A stretch of DNA of 26,664 bases from BHER01 sp051652245 (lineage in GTDB: Bacteria; Bacillota_I; Bacilli_A; Culicoidibacterales; Culicoidibacteraceae): positions 1 through 26,664 of the forward strand of contig JBOFTV010000085.1 in the NCBI GenBank assembly GCA_051652245.1, written 5' to 3'. The notes under the pieces were generated by a model. It saw nothing but the letters and a program-made list of their open reading frames with translations, did no database searches and had not been told where the DNA came from. Shown here in pieces: positions 7,067 to 15,142 of the stretch. The number at the start of each line of letters is the position of its first letter. Positions within the stretch are counted from its first letter, which is position 1. The position numbers and the translations under genes were made by a program.

Positions 7067-7088
7067 AAAAAGTGAGCCGCTTTTTTTT
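7067..7088 (+). promoter_or_regulatory. Terminator-like hairpin in the EIICB leader
   Basis: AAAAAGTG (7067-7074) can pair with CGCTTTTT (7078-7085), with one G-U pair and a three-base loop, followed by more T to 7088. It lies between the promoter and the ribosome binding site. It could be a weak attenuator or a stability hairpin; the stem is short and AT-rich. Confidence 0.35.
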
Positions 7089-7126
7089 CCGGTAATTACA
7101 AGGTGGCTCTAGAAGGAGTAAAGAAA

Positions 7127-8707
7127 ATGAAAGCTAAACTTATGGATATGTTACAAAACTTTTCAAAAGCAATGTTTACACCCGTGTTGATTTTACCAAT
7201 TGCGGGGATTTTAATTGCCTTTGGGAATTTATTTACGAATGCTAAATTAATCGCATTCTTACCATTTTTAAATAACCCCATTACAAAAGGGTTTGGTCAG
7301 ATTTTATCCGGATCGCTTGTTACTATTCTTGTCAATCTAGGTATCATTTTTTGCGTTGGTCTGGCAATTGGCATGGCCAAAAAGAAGAAAGCGGAAGCTG
7401 GTTTTACAGCAATGTTGACGTTTCTTGTTTTTATTAATGCCATGAATAAATTTATGGGTGCCTTGGATCATTTGGTGAAAAGTGATGCCCTTAGAGGGTC
7501 TGGTCAAACGTTGGTATTAGGCGTGCAAATTCTTGATATGGGCGTTTTTCTCGGAATCTTTTTGGGTGTAATCGTCGCATTGATTCATAATCGCTTTATT
7601 GATACGGAATTTAATAGTTCACTACAAATTTATGGCGGTGCACGATTTGTATTCATCGTCCTAATTCCGATTACCGTCCTATTGGCTGTTCTTTTAACCT
7701 ATATTTGGCCCTTTGTCCAATTGGGAATTGAGGGGCTAGGAAATTTCATCCAGCAAAGTGGCAACTTTGGAATTTTCATGTATGGTGCATTAGAGCGCTT
7801 GCTAATTCCAACAGGCTTACATCATTTAGTCTACACGCCCTTCCTCTACACTTCCTTAGGTGGAAGCGCAACTGTTGGGGGGCAAGTATTTGAAGGGGCG
7901 CGAAATATTTATCTTGCTGAGATGGTCGACCCCACTGTTAAAGTTTTATCAGCAAGTGTTATTTGGGACGCGCGCGGTATTTCCAAGATGTTTGGCTTAA
8001 TTGGTGCCTGCTTTGCAATTTATAGACAGGCCAAACCAGAAAACAAGAAACTGGCGAAGGCCATTCTAATTCCCGCCGCAATTACCTCAATGATTGCTGG
8101 GGTCACTGAGCCGATTGAATTTTCCTTCATGTTTGTAGCACCGCTTCTTTTTGTTGTTCATTCAATATTGAGCGGTCTAAGCATGGTTGTTTTAAATATG
8201 TTAAGCGTTAGAGCAATTGGTCCCAATGGTTTTATTGATTTTGCTTTATTCAATATTCCTTTGGGAATTGAGAAAACGGGCTGGCCGCTGTATATCCTTG
8301 TTGGCCTTATCTTCTTTGCGCTTTATTATTTTGTTTTTAGTTTTCTAATTTCAAAATTAAAATTGCGCACACTGGGTCGTGAAGCCGATCCCACAGCAAT
8401 GAAATTACACAACAAAGCCGACTATCAAGAAAAAAAAACAAACAGCAATTCTCACATAAATGTCCACGCAATTATTACTGGACTTGGTGGAGCCAAAAAC
8501 ATTTTAACCGTGACAAATTGCTTCACAAGATTACGCGTAGCATTGATAAATACCGACTTAGTCGATGAAACAATGCTTAAAACTGATACTGGTGCATCCG
8601 GTGTGGTCATCAAGGGTAAAAATGTCCAAGTAATTTATGGTTTACATGTAACCAAAGTACGAACAGCTGTTGAGCAAGCCTTAGGCATTGTTGCTGAGGA
8701 CGAATAG
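7127..8707 (+). CDS. PTS EIICB, alpha-glucoside/maltose type
   Basis: I choose the ATG at 7127 because GAAGGAG lies eight bases upstream; a GTG at 7103 lies before that site. The product has 526 residues. An EIIC domain with about ten membrane segments (1-430) is followed by a linker and an EIIB domain whose phosphorylated cysteine is at about 465 (TVTNCFTRLR). The glucose-superfamily signatures GALERLLIPTGLHH and the GVTEPIEFSFMF motif are present. Together with the GH4 enzyme encoded 24 bases later, this points to an alpha-glucoside importer like MalB/GlvC/AglA. It takes up the sugar and phosphorylates it at C6. No EIIA domain is present, so a shared glucose-type EIIA encoded elsewhere is needed. 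Confidence 0.92.
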   Translation: MKAKLMDMLQNFSKAMFTPVLILPIAGILIAFGNLFTNAKLIAFLPFLNNPITKGFGQILSGSLVTILVNLGIIFCVGLAIGMAKKKKAEAGFTAMLTFLVFINAMNKFMGALDHLVKSDALRGSGQTLVLGVQILDMGVFLGIFLGVIVALIHNRFIDTEFNSSLQIYGGARFVFIVLIPITVLLAVLLTYIWPFVQLGIEGLGNFIQQSGNFGIFMYGALERLLIPTGLHHLVYTPFLYTSLGGSATVGGQVFEGARNIYLAEMVDPTVKVLSASVIWDARGISKMFGLIGACFAIYRQAKPENKKLAKAILIPAAITSMIAGVTEPIEFSFMFVAPLLFVVHSILSGLSMVVLNMLSVRAIGPNGFIDFALFNIPLGIEKTGWPLYILVGLIFFALYYFVFSFLISKLKLRTLGREADPTAMKLHNKADYQEKKTNSNSHINVHAIITGLGGAKNILTVTNCFTRLRVALINTDLVDETMLKTDTGASGVVIKGKNVQVIYGLHVTKVRTAVEQALGIVAEDE

Positions 8708-8731
8708 AAAAAGAAAGTAGGTATAATAACT

Positions 8732-10057
8732 ATGAAGAAAAACGCGATCGTAATTGCAGGTGGGGGTAGTACCTACACGCCTGGAATTATTATGATGCTT
8801 TTAGCTAACAAAGAGCGCTTCCCTTTAAAAATGATAAAATTATATGATAATGATGAGCAACGTCAAAAAATATTAGGCGAAGCACTCGCACTACTGCTTG
8901 CTAAACAGGCACCTGAAATTGAGTTCTTATACACAACTGACCCCAAAATTGCCTTCACGGATATTGATTTTTGTATGGCCCATATTCGAACGGGCAAATA
9001 TAAAATGCGCGAATTGGACGAGAAAATTCCCTTAAAATACGGTGTTGTCGGTCAAGAAACCTGTGGTCCTGGTGGGATTGCGTACGGCTTAAGAAGTATT
9101 GGTGATATGATGACGCTAATTGATTACATGGAACGTTATTCGCCCAATTGTTGGATGTTAAATTACTCAAATCCGGCTTCCATCATTGCCGAAGCATGCC
9201 GAAGACTAAAACCAAAGGCAAAAGTGCTCAACATCTGCGATATGCCCGTTGGCACATTACGGCGAATGGCACAAATTGCTCAGACAACGCCTGATAAATT
9301 AACAGTTCGTTACTTTGGTCTAAATCATTTTGGCTGGTGGACAAGCATTAAAAATGAAAAGGGGTTTGAATTATTACCCCAAATAAGCGATTACGTCACT
9401 AAAAATGGTTACCTCACACAAATTGAAGTTGATTTACAGCACATGGATGCTAGTTGGCAGCAAACACATCGCAAAGCAAAAGATTTAATGATTGCCAATC
9501 CCCTGCTACTTCCCAATACCTATTTGAAATACTATTTCTATCCCGATTATGTTGTCGAAAATTCCAATAAAGACTACACCCGTGCAAACGAAGTGATAGC
9601 CGGCCGCGAACAAAAAGTTTTTGCCCTAGCAAAAGACATTATTAGTGGTAACCAAGAGCAAAAGCAAACATTTCATATTGATGCCCACGCATCATTTATT
9701 GTTGACCTCGCTTGCTCTATTGCATATAATCAAAAAAAAAGGATGATCCTTATTGTTGAAAATAATGGCGCAATTAGCAATTTTCCCGCCGATGCAATGG
9801 TTGAGGTACCCTGTTTAGTTGGTCTAGATGGACCAGAAGCACTATGTCAAGGTGAAATCCCAATGTTTGAACAAGCACTAATGCATCAGCAAGTTTCCGT
9901 TGAAAAGCTAGTTGTTGAAGGCTGGATAACAGGTAGTTACCAAACCGTATTACAAGCGCTTATTCTTTCAAGGACAGTTCCTAGTGTTCGTGTTGCAAAG
10001 CTCATTTTGGATGAGTTAATTGAAGCAAATTCGGCATATTGGCCACGACTAAAGTAG
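8732..10057 (+). CDS. GH4 6-phospho-alpha-glucosidase
   Basis: The protein has 441 residues, normal for glycoside hydrolase family 4. The N-terminal IAGGGSTYTPGI is the NAD-binding loop. NYSNPA (144-149), ICDMP (168-172) and GLNHFGW (196-202) carry the metal and substrate residues; Cys169 and His199 are the expected Mn ligands. The CDMP form, rather than CNVP, is the known mark of alpha-specific members such as GlvA and MalH. The enzyme uses NAD+, divalent metal and a redox-elimination mechanism to split the 6-phospho-alpha-glucoside made by the preceding PTS into glucose 6-phosphate and an aglycone. It lies in one operon with the EIICB and the dehydratase. The family does not show which disaccharide is used. 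Confidence 0.93.
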   Translation: MKKNAIVIAGGGSTYTPGIIMMLLANKERFPLKMIKLYDNDEQRQKILGEALALLLAKQAPEIEFLYTTDPKIAFTDIDFCMAHIRTGKYKMRELDEKIPLKYGVVGQETCGPGGIAYGLRSIGDMMTLIDYMERYSPNCWMLNYSNPASIIAEACRRLKPKAKVLNICDMPVGTLRRMAQIAQTTPDKLTVRYFGLNHFGWWTSIKNEKGFELLPQISDYVTKNGYLTQIEVDLQHMDASWQQTHRKAKDLMIANPLLLPNTYLKYYFYPDYVVENSNKDYTRANEVIAGREQKVFALAKDIISGNQEQKQTFHIDAHASFIVDLACSIAYNQKKRMILIVENNGAISNFPADAMVEVPCLVGLDGPEALCQGEIPMFEQALMHQQVSVEKLVVEGWITGSYQTVLQALILSRTVPSVRVAKLILDELIEANSAYWPRLK

Positions 10058-10093
10058 TAAATATGAGATTAAAAGTGAGAAAGGAACATAAAT

Positions 10094-11818
10094 ATGAGTA
10101 ACCTAATCAGTCAACAAACACGAAAAATAGCTCCTGAAATGGATTCACTGCGAATTGGTGCAGGATGGACAATAGCAGAATTATCATTACCGCAGATATT
10201 TATCTCAAGTACCTACGGCGATAGTCATCCTGGTAGCGCCCATCTCCTCCCCTTCGTCGAAGCAATTTCACAAGAACTAAGCGCTTTAAATTGCAAGCCA
10301 GCAAAATATTTTACAACCGATATGTGTGATGGCCAGGCACAAGGTCATGATGGCATGAACTACTCACTAGTTTCACGGGAGTACATTGCTGGTCTAATTG
10401 AAATTCAAGCTAGCGCAACACCATTTGATGCTCATGTTTTTGTGGGCAGCTGCGACAAGGGAATCCCCGCACAATTACAAGCAATCGCGCGATTAAATAA
10501 ACCCGCTATTATGCTAGCAGGTGGCGTAATGGCGGCTGGACCCAATAAACTAACATTAGAGCAAATCGGTAAATACAGTGCACAGCGCCAAAGAAATGAA
10601 ATCACAGAGGCCAAGTTCACTTATTATCGTCATAACGCCTGCCCCACTTGTGGTGCCTGTTCTTTTATGGGAACAGCAGCAACAATGCAAGTTCTGGGGG
10701 AAGTTTTAGGCTTAGCATTACCAGGAAGCTCTGTTTTACCGGCAAACTCCGCAGAACTACAAACATATACGAAAAAAGTCGCAGCAGCAGTTCCAAACCT
10801 GATTGATAAAGACATCACACCTGCCAAGATTTTAACTAAAAAGGCCTTTGAAAATGCAATTATGGTCCATTGCGCAATCTCTGGCTCAACAAATGCCTTA
10901 CTCCACTTAGCAACAATTGCTCATGAAATCGGTGTCGAACTAGACATGGCCGACTTTGATCGGCTCAATCGCGAAATTCCCTGCCTAGTAAATGTCCGCC
11001 CCACTGGCGAACATCCAGCAGAATACTATCATTATGCGGGTGGAACACCGATGGTAATGTATCACTTAAAAGATAAACTTCATCTAGATGCCTTAACCGT
11101 TACTGGCAAAACACTTGGTGAAAATCTACAAGATTTAGAAACAAATGGCTATTTTACCGCGGTTAAAAAGACACTAGAAAAATTGCGTTTTGCTAGTGAT
11201 GATATTATAAAAACGCGACAACAGCCCTTATATCAGCATGGAGCGATTGCTATTTTAACAGGAAACATTGCCCCAGAAGGTGCTGTAGTCAAGCACTCTG
11301 CTATGGCTGAATCGATGAAAGAAGTTCAGTTATTTGCCCGTGTTTTCGACTGTGAAGAAGATGCTCTTGCTGCCGTTATTGGTGGACGAATTAATCAAGG
11401 CGAGGCCATTTTCATTAGATATGAAGGACCTAGAGGCTCAGGAATGCCCGAAATGTTCTATACAACCGAAGCTTTAGCAAGTGATCAAAAGCTTGCAAAA
11501 AGTGTTGCCCTGATAACTGATGGCCGCTTCTCTGGAGCATCTAGAGGCCCAGTAATTGGTCATGTCTCACCGGAGGCAGCAATGGGTGGACCGATTGGTT
11601 TAATTGAAGATGGCGACATCATTGAAATAAGTGTTGCAAGAAGATCCCTTATGCTTATTGGTGAAAAGCGTCAGCAAAAGACCGCCAAGATAATGAATAC
11701 GATTCTAGCCAACCGAAAATCACATCATAAAGTAAAGCCAAAAACAGGTAAAAATGGCGTGTTATCACTTTATACAAAACTTGCCGTCTCCGCGATGAAA
11801 GGCGGGTATATGGAGTAG
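10094..11818 (+). CDS. IlvD/Edd-family dehydratase, probably acting on a sugar acid
   Basis: The protein has 574 residues and belongs to the dihydroxy-acid/6-phosphogluconate dehydratase family. Seen are TDMCDGQAQGHDGMNYS (75-91), GSCDKG with Cys120, Asp121 and Lys122, and CPTCGAC (183-189), which should bind an iron-sulphur cluster and Mg. The C-terminal region has the expected DGRFSGASRGP and GHVSPEAA motifs. The place where true dihydroxy-acid dehydratases have their first cluster cysteine reads SHPGSAHL (44-51), without cysteine. This, and the position as third gene of a sugar PTS operon with no ilv or leu genes nearby, argue for a sugar-acid dehydratase that forms a 2-keto-3-deoxy acid. 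AAAGGA precedes the ATG. A role in branched-chain amino-acid synthesis remains possible but less likely. Confidence 0.8.
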   Translation: MSNLISQQTRKIAPEMDSLRIGAGWTIAELSLPQIFISSTYGDSHPGSAHLLPFVEAISQELSALNCKPAKYFTTDMCDGQAQGHDGMNYSLVSREYIAGLIEIQASATPFDAHVFVGSCDKGIPAQLQAIARLNKPAIMLAGGVMAAGPNKLTLEQIGKYSAQRQRNEITEAKFTYYRHNACPTCGACSFMGTAATMQVLGEVLGLALPGSSVLPANSAELQTYTKKVAAAVPNLIDKDITPAKILTKKAFENAIMVHCAISGSTNALLHLATIAHEIGVELDMADFDRLNREIPCLVNVRPTGEHPAEYYHYAGGTPMVMYHLKDKLHLDALTVTGKTLGENLQDLETNGYFTAVKKTLEKLRFASDDIIKTRQQPLYQHGAIAILTGNIAPEGAVVKHSAMAESMKEVQLFARVFDCEEDALAAVIGGRINQGEAIFIRYEGPRGSGMPEMFYTTEALASDQKLAKSVALITDGRFSGASRGPVIGHVSPEAAMGGPIGLIEDGDIIEISVARRSLMLIGEKRQQKTAKIMNTILANRKSHHKVKPKTGKNGVLSLYTKLAVSAMKGGYME

Positions 11819-11841
11819 GCGCGATCCCCATAATCATCCAT

Positions 11842-11911
11842 AAAAAAAAGAGCAGTTTATCCAATCTAAGCCTTTTTTCAGCGGCTTACTAGGATGGCTT
11901 CTCTTTTTTTA
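11842..11911. terminator. Bidirectional terminator between convergent operons
   Basis: A run of A plus GAG (11842-11852) pairs with CTC plus T (11901-11910), and an inner TAAGCC/GGCTTA stem lies inside. Both strands end in T-runs. It closes the dehydratase operon on the plus strand and the membrane-protein cluster on the minus strand. Confidence 0.75.
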
Positions 11912-11944
11912 TTCCGCATTTTCATTAATACGAGTGTTTGCATA

Positions 11945-12451
11945 CTATGATTGATCCTTATTTTTTTGCTTTCTTTCTTTATAAACAAGATAGAGAAAAA
12001 CGATTACCACGCCTGCTATCTTTTCCAATGGTGACGTTAATATTTCTACAGTTCCCAGTAAATATACAGCAATTATCAATCCTGCTAGCTGTAATAATAG
12101 ACATAAATACCTTAGATTATGATTAATTAGTTCGCCGGTGTATTCTGCTTTTTGAATTTCAGCCGTTGGAATTAAATTTCTTAGCTCCATTTGCATAATT
12201 TCTAACGTTATTTTTCTGGGGGAAAAGCTTTTGATTTCATCATAAATGCTTATTTTTTCTTCACTTATAAAATAAATACAGGGGCTTTTACTTTTGCATG
12301 TGTATTGACAATTCTTAAGGCTAAAAGTATCCTTTAGTATCTGTAATTTGGATTTATTCGAGGCTAGTAGATATGGCGAATTTAGGGTGAGGACGTATTT
12401 TTTGGCGTTTTCTGATTTATCGGGCAAAATAACAAAACTTTTTTTCATCAT
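11945..12451 (-). CDS. Hypothetical protein, soluble N-terminus with cysteines and two C-terminal membrane segments
   Basis: I do not recognise this 168-residue protein. The first 110 residues are hydrophilic and basic, and contain a cysteine group, NCQYTCKSKSPC (47-58). Two hydrophobic segments follow at about 114-132 and 143-158, then a charged tail ending KERKQKNKDQS. There is no signal peptide, so the N-terminal part is probably cytoplasmic. GAAAAGGAAG lies at the right distance before the ATG doublet. It is the last gene of the small-membrane-protein cluster, separated from the ABC genes by a decayed gene. A role as an accessory or self-protection factor is possible but not shown. Confidence 0.65.
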   Translation of the reverse strand: MMKKSFVILPDKSENAKKYVLTLNSPYLLASNKSKLQILKDTFSLKNCQYTCKSKSPCIYFISEEKISIYDEIKSFSPRKITLEIMQMELRNLIPTAEIQKAEYTGELINHNLRYLCLLLQLAGLIIAVYLLGTVEILTSPLEKIAGVVIVFLYLVYKERKQKNKDQS

Positions 12452-12470
12452 CAGCTTTTCTTCCTTTTCA

Positions 12471-12668
12471 TTATAAAATTTTCGGACTTCTTGGGAATGA
12501 TGGCAGATTTTTAAAATTACACTGGAGGATGACCTTTAAGGCGTAAAATATGTGCCAGACAAAAGCACGATTGAGCCGCAAATATGCTGATGATATTGAT
12601 ACAATAGCCAATATTAATGAATTCAGTGACGTGTCACCGTATCCTATAGCTAGTAGAAAATAAAACAC
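12471..12668 (-). pseudogene. Decayed copy of the 60-aa membrane protein gene
   Basis: The frame (65 codons from a GTG) contains YFLLAIGYGDTSLN and IVSISSAYLRL, clearly related to the product of 15143-15325 (YFLLSIGYE..., then IASISSAYLIL). DNA similarity is obvious too: 12581-12665 and 15166-15270 share long stretches such as AAATATGCTGATGATATTGAT. This copy lacks about seven residues in the middle, has a frame break near its 5' end so that the original start is lost, and reads past the original stop into unrelated sequence. No ribosome binding site fits the GTG. It marks an old duplication that flanks the ABC cluster. Confidence 0.7.
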
Positions 12669-12712
12669 ATAAATTTCATTTTTTTTGCACTGCTGTGGTC
12701 AAGTATGTTTTC

Positions 12713-13054
12713 CTAGAAGATTCTCATTTTTCCACAATGCAAATACAGTGAACTAATGAATATAAGGGGAAAAGATATTGGTTTATTTCCCATATAATAT
12801 AATGCAAGAGGAAGTATACCGGTAACACAAACATTAAATACCATATATGTACAAATCGTTTTCATGTGCATCCTTTTTTGTAGAACATCCTTATAGCTTT
12901 TAATTATATGAGTTATATATACATGTGTTGCAATCGTAGCTACTACAAGATAAAACCATTCACTACTAATTGCTATTAAAAACAGACATATCGTCATTAA
13001 AACGTGTAAATTCAAAGCCTCTCTATTTCTTCTACTATTTTTTTCTAGAGTCAA
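12713..13054 (-). CDS. Small membrane protein, unknown function
   Basis: This frame encodes up to 113 residues, with a basic N-terminus (KNSRRNREALN) and three to four hydrophobic segments (about 18-50, 66-86 and 90-105). I do not recognise the family. The first possible start is a TTG at 13054 with only a weak upstream site; an internal ATG at residue 20 would remove the charged head. The gene lies 54 bases after the preceding 65-codon gene, in the same direction. It may be a degraded or divergent permease piece of the ABC cluster, since its size and topology match the other small membrane proteins around it. Confidence 0.5.
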   Translation of the reverse strand: MTLEKNSRRNREALNLHVLMTICLFLIAISSEWFYLVVATIATHVYITHIIKSYKDVLQKRMHMKTICTYMVFNVCVTGILPLALYYMGNKPISFPLIFISSLYLHCGKMRIF

Positions 13055-13108
13055 ACTTTTGTCCGAGATAATCTTATCGCACGTGAGCTTATTGAAAATC
13101 TATCTGAT

Positions 13109-13306
13109 TTATTTTTTATTTTTCTTATACCATTCTTGAAAAAAAATAACTGTACAAAGAAAGATATACAATATACAGCTCTCAATCAACTCATTTAGCG
13201 AGGCTCCTAGAATAAATTTTATTAGCAAAGTAATTGTTCCGGCAGTAAACATGAAAATTATATTTCTAGTATTCTTTTTTAAGAAAGTAGCAATTCCTTT
13301 TTTCAA
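13109..13306 (-). CDS. Small two-helix membrane protein, unknown function
   Basis: It has 65 residues: a basic head (KKGIATFLKKNTRN), two hydrophobic segments (about 15-35 and 42-56) and a basic tail (QEWYKKNKK). It starts at a TTG that overlaps the stop of the upstream gene by four bases (TTGA), behind AAGGAAA, so translation is probably coupled. Both ends are positively charged, predicting both in the cytoplasm. No family is recognised. Strict coupling to the ABC genes suggests a subunit or immunity-type partner (inference). Confidence 0.6.
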   Translation of the reverse strand: MKKGIATFLKKNTRNIIFMFTAGTITLLIKFILGASLNELIESCILYIFLCTVIFFQEWYKKNKK

Positions 13307-13728
13307 CCTATTTCCTTCTTTCTTTTAGACTGATTTTGTGTGACTTTTCGACAACTCACAAACCACAATGTAATAAGCAGCAGATCAATTAAGATACTCC
13401 AAGGTAACACAAGCCAAGATAATAATAAAATCACGACAACATTCTGTAGTTTATATAACAGGTACTCTCCACGTAGAAATGCCTTATGCTCTGAAAAGAT
13501 ATACAGCACCTCTTTTTTTAACGCATGCATATCAAAACATAAACACTTTATAAGATAATAACAAAGCAACCCTGTTTTCAATGCAATCATAGCACCCAAA
13601 CTAATTTCCTGCCCGATATACATTGTATAACACAAATTAAGATAAATTAAACCCTTAAACAATTTTTTTAACACACTCTTTTTCTTTGTTACTGGTTGAT
13701 AGTAGCAACGCCAAATATTCTTTCTCAT
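13303..13728 (-). CDS. Membrane protein coupled to the ABC ATPase, unknown function
   Basis: The protein has 141 residues with a basic N-terminus, hydrophobic segments at about 27-62, 93-107 and 108-125, and a basic tail (RKVTQNQSKRKKEIG). The ATG overlaps the stop of the ATPase gene by four bases (ATGA). It might be half of a split ABC permease, with the 230-residue membrane protein upstream of the ATPase as the other part. I do not recognise a named family. Confidence 0.6.
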   Translation of the reverse strand: MRKNIWRCYYQPVTKKKSVLKKLFKGLIYLNLCYTMYIGQEISLGAMIALKTGLLCYYLIKCLCFDMHALKKEVLYIFSEHKAFLRGEYLLYKLQNVVVILLLSWLVLPWSILIDLLLITLWFVSCRKVTQNQSKRKKEIG

Positions 13729-14378
13729 AAAATATTATCCTCATGTTTAAGCTTTTCAAGTAGCATGTTTTTAAATGGCTCATATGTATCGTAACGCTTC
13801 TGGCACTGCTTCACCGTTTGATTTGCAATAATTAGGAGGTTTTCTCTTAGCTCAAAAGCAGCATCTGGTTCTTGCGTCGAAATAACAATTGTTTTTCCCT
13901 GCTTTGCAATTTCCTTAAGTCGTGAGATATAAATTTCTTTGTTAACCATATCCAGTGTTGCCAGCGGTTCATCAATTAAAATAATTTCTTGCCTCGATGT
14001 CATTACAATATTTAGCATGACCTGCTTTACCATTCCTGTGGAATATTCACCTAGAACTTTATTCCGGCCAATATAATCTTTTTCCTGTACGGATTGCTTT
14101 GTTTTATTTGTTCGGGCAACTAGCTCGTACAGCTGGTTTTCACTCAAATATGGTGTGATTTCATATTGGACGGGTAAGTATAGTATTTCTGCGTTACTTT
14201 CATTAATAATATCACCCTCTTGTGGCTTTAGCTCACCTTGTAGCAGTCGAAATAATGTTGATTTCCCTACCCCATTGCTCCCAACAAGACAGTATATCTT
14301 CCCTTTTTCTAAAGAAAATGTCGTTGCTTCTATTAGGGGATCGTCAAATTTAAAAGAAAGATTATTTATTTTCAGCAT
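13725..14378 (-). CDS. ABC transporter ATP-binding protein, variant signature
   Basis: This 217-residue nucleotide-binding subunit has a Walker A GSNGVGKST (33-41), a Q-loop glutamine at 71 in LPVQYEI, a signature region LGEYSTGM (109-116) in place of LSGGQ, and a Walker B IILIDEP (132-138) followed by LATLD. At the H-loop, where a histidine is usual, the sequence reads ISTQEP, with Gln169. An excellent AGGAGG lies before the ATG, and the gene overlaps the upstream permease gene by 17 bases. It should power the transport or resistance function of the small-membrane-protein cluster. Short ATPases of this kind are common in bacteriocin export or self-immunity loci, but the substrate here is unknown. 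Confidence 0.85.
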   Translation of the reverse strand: MLKINNLSFKFDDPLIEATTFSLEKGKIYCLVGSNGVGKSTLFRLLQGELKPQEGDIINESNAEILYLPVQYEITPYLSENQLYELVARTNKTKQSVQEKDYIGRNKVLGEYSTGMVKQVMLNIVMTSRQEIILIDEPLATLDMVNKEIYISRLKEIAKQGKTIVISTQEPDAAFELRENLLIIANQTVKQCQKRYDTYEPFKNMLLEKLKHEDNIL

Positions 14379-15054
14379 ACTGGTTCCTCCTAATTTTATC
14401 TATTAGCACACAGTGTAAAACAACAGCTATACTTGTAAAAAAATGAAAAATGAAAAAATTCAACATAATTGTTGATTGTGCAAAAGTAAATGCAAGATAG
14501 AACCCACTCATTACTGTAAGATACATAATTATCATTTTTAGCTCCCAAGTGATTTTAGTAAAGTTTACTAGTAGCAGATCAAATAAAATAGCTGCCATTA
14601 TTACCGCAGATAGCGCAAAATATGACGTAATAACAAATGGAAAATATCTATAATCAGCTACAAGCACCGCTATTCCAACAGAGAAAAATATTACTAGCTT
14701 TAAAAAGCAAACATATTGCAGAACACTATAATAGGCGTAACGAAAATCTTGTAAAAAATAACTACTGTTTTTATCAAAAAGCTTCCCCCATAGCGGGCGT
14801 GTTCCAACTAAAATGCCGATTGATATGATGCCGATTTGCGCTATCAAACCGCTATTTAATGTAAGATAGTCTATAACTCTGTTTACTATGGAAATATCCT
14901 GTTTGGTGATCGCGTTGATTGTTATCTGTAAATTTAATGAATCAATGTAAACTGAGTACGTAAAAAAAACGCCTGCAATGATCCCCATACATAACATTAA
15001 TGTAGCTATTATTAAGTGATGTTTTTTATTTTTTATTTTATAGTAAACATACAT
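14362..15054 (-). CDS. ABC transporter permease-like membrane protein
   Basis: The protein has 230 residues with about six hydrophobic segments (near 14-35, 69-86, 115-133, 136-160, 170-190 and 195-218). Its short basic N-terminus begins MYVYYKIKNKKHH. No extracytoplasmic binding domain is visible. AAAGGAGG lies seven bases before the ATG. It overlaps the ATPase gene by 17 bases, so the two products are almost certainly partners. Sequence motifs of a named permease family are not recognisable to me; function is from context. Confidence 0.65.
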   Translation of the reverse strand: MYVYYKIKNKKHHLIIATLMLCMGIIAGVFFTYSVYIDSLNLQITINAITKQDISIVNRVIDYLTLNSGLIAQIGIISIGILVGTRPLWGKLFDKNSSYFLQDFRYAYYSVLQYVCFLKLVIFFSVGIAVLVADYRYFPFVITSYFALSAVIMAAILFDLLLVNFTKITWELKMIIMYLTVMSGFYLAFTFAQSTIMLNFFIFHFFTSIAVVLHCVLIDKIRRNQYAENK

Positions 15055-15073
15055 GGAATTATCCTCCTTTAAA

Positions 15074-15103
15074 ATAAGAGGGGGGGCTTCCCCTCAGTCT
15101 TAT
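15074..15103 (-). promoter_or_regulatory. GC-rich hairpin between the 60-aa gene and the permease
   Basis: AGGGG and CCCCT (within 15079-15094), extended by ATAAG/CTTAT (15074-15078 and 15099-15103), can form a hairpin. On the minus strand it is followed by a short T-rich stretch and then directly by the permease ribosome binding site. It looks like a read-through terminator, which would make the 60-aa gene more highly expressed than the ABC genes. Confidence 0.5.
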
Positions 15104-15142
15104 GTGTTTAACCAAAAAGTATACCTATTTTCATGATTATTC

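Noticed and set aside
7103..7126. GTG start for the EIICB gene
   Set aside because: The strong GAAGGAG site lies after the GTG and at the proper distance from the ATG at 7127.
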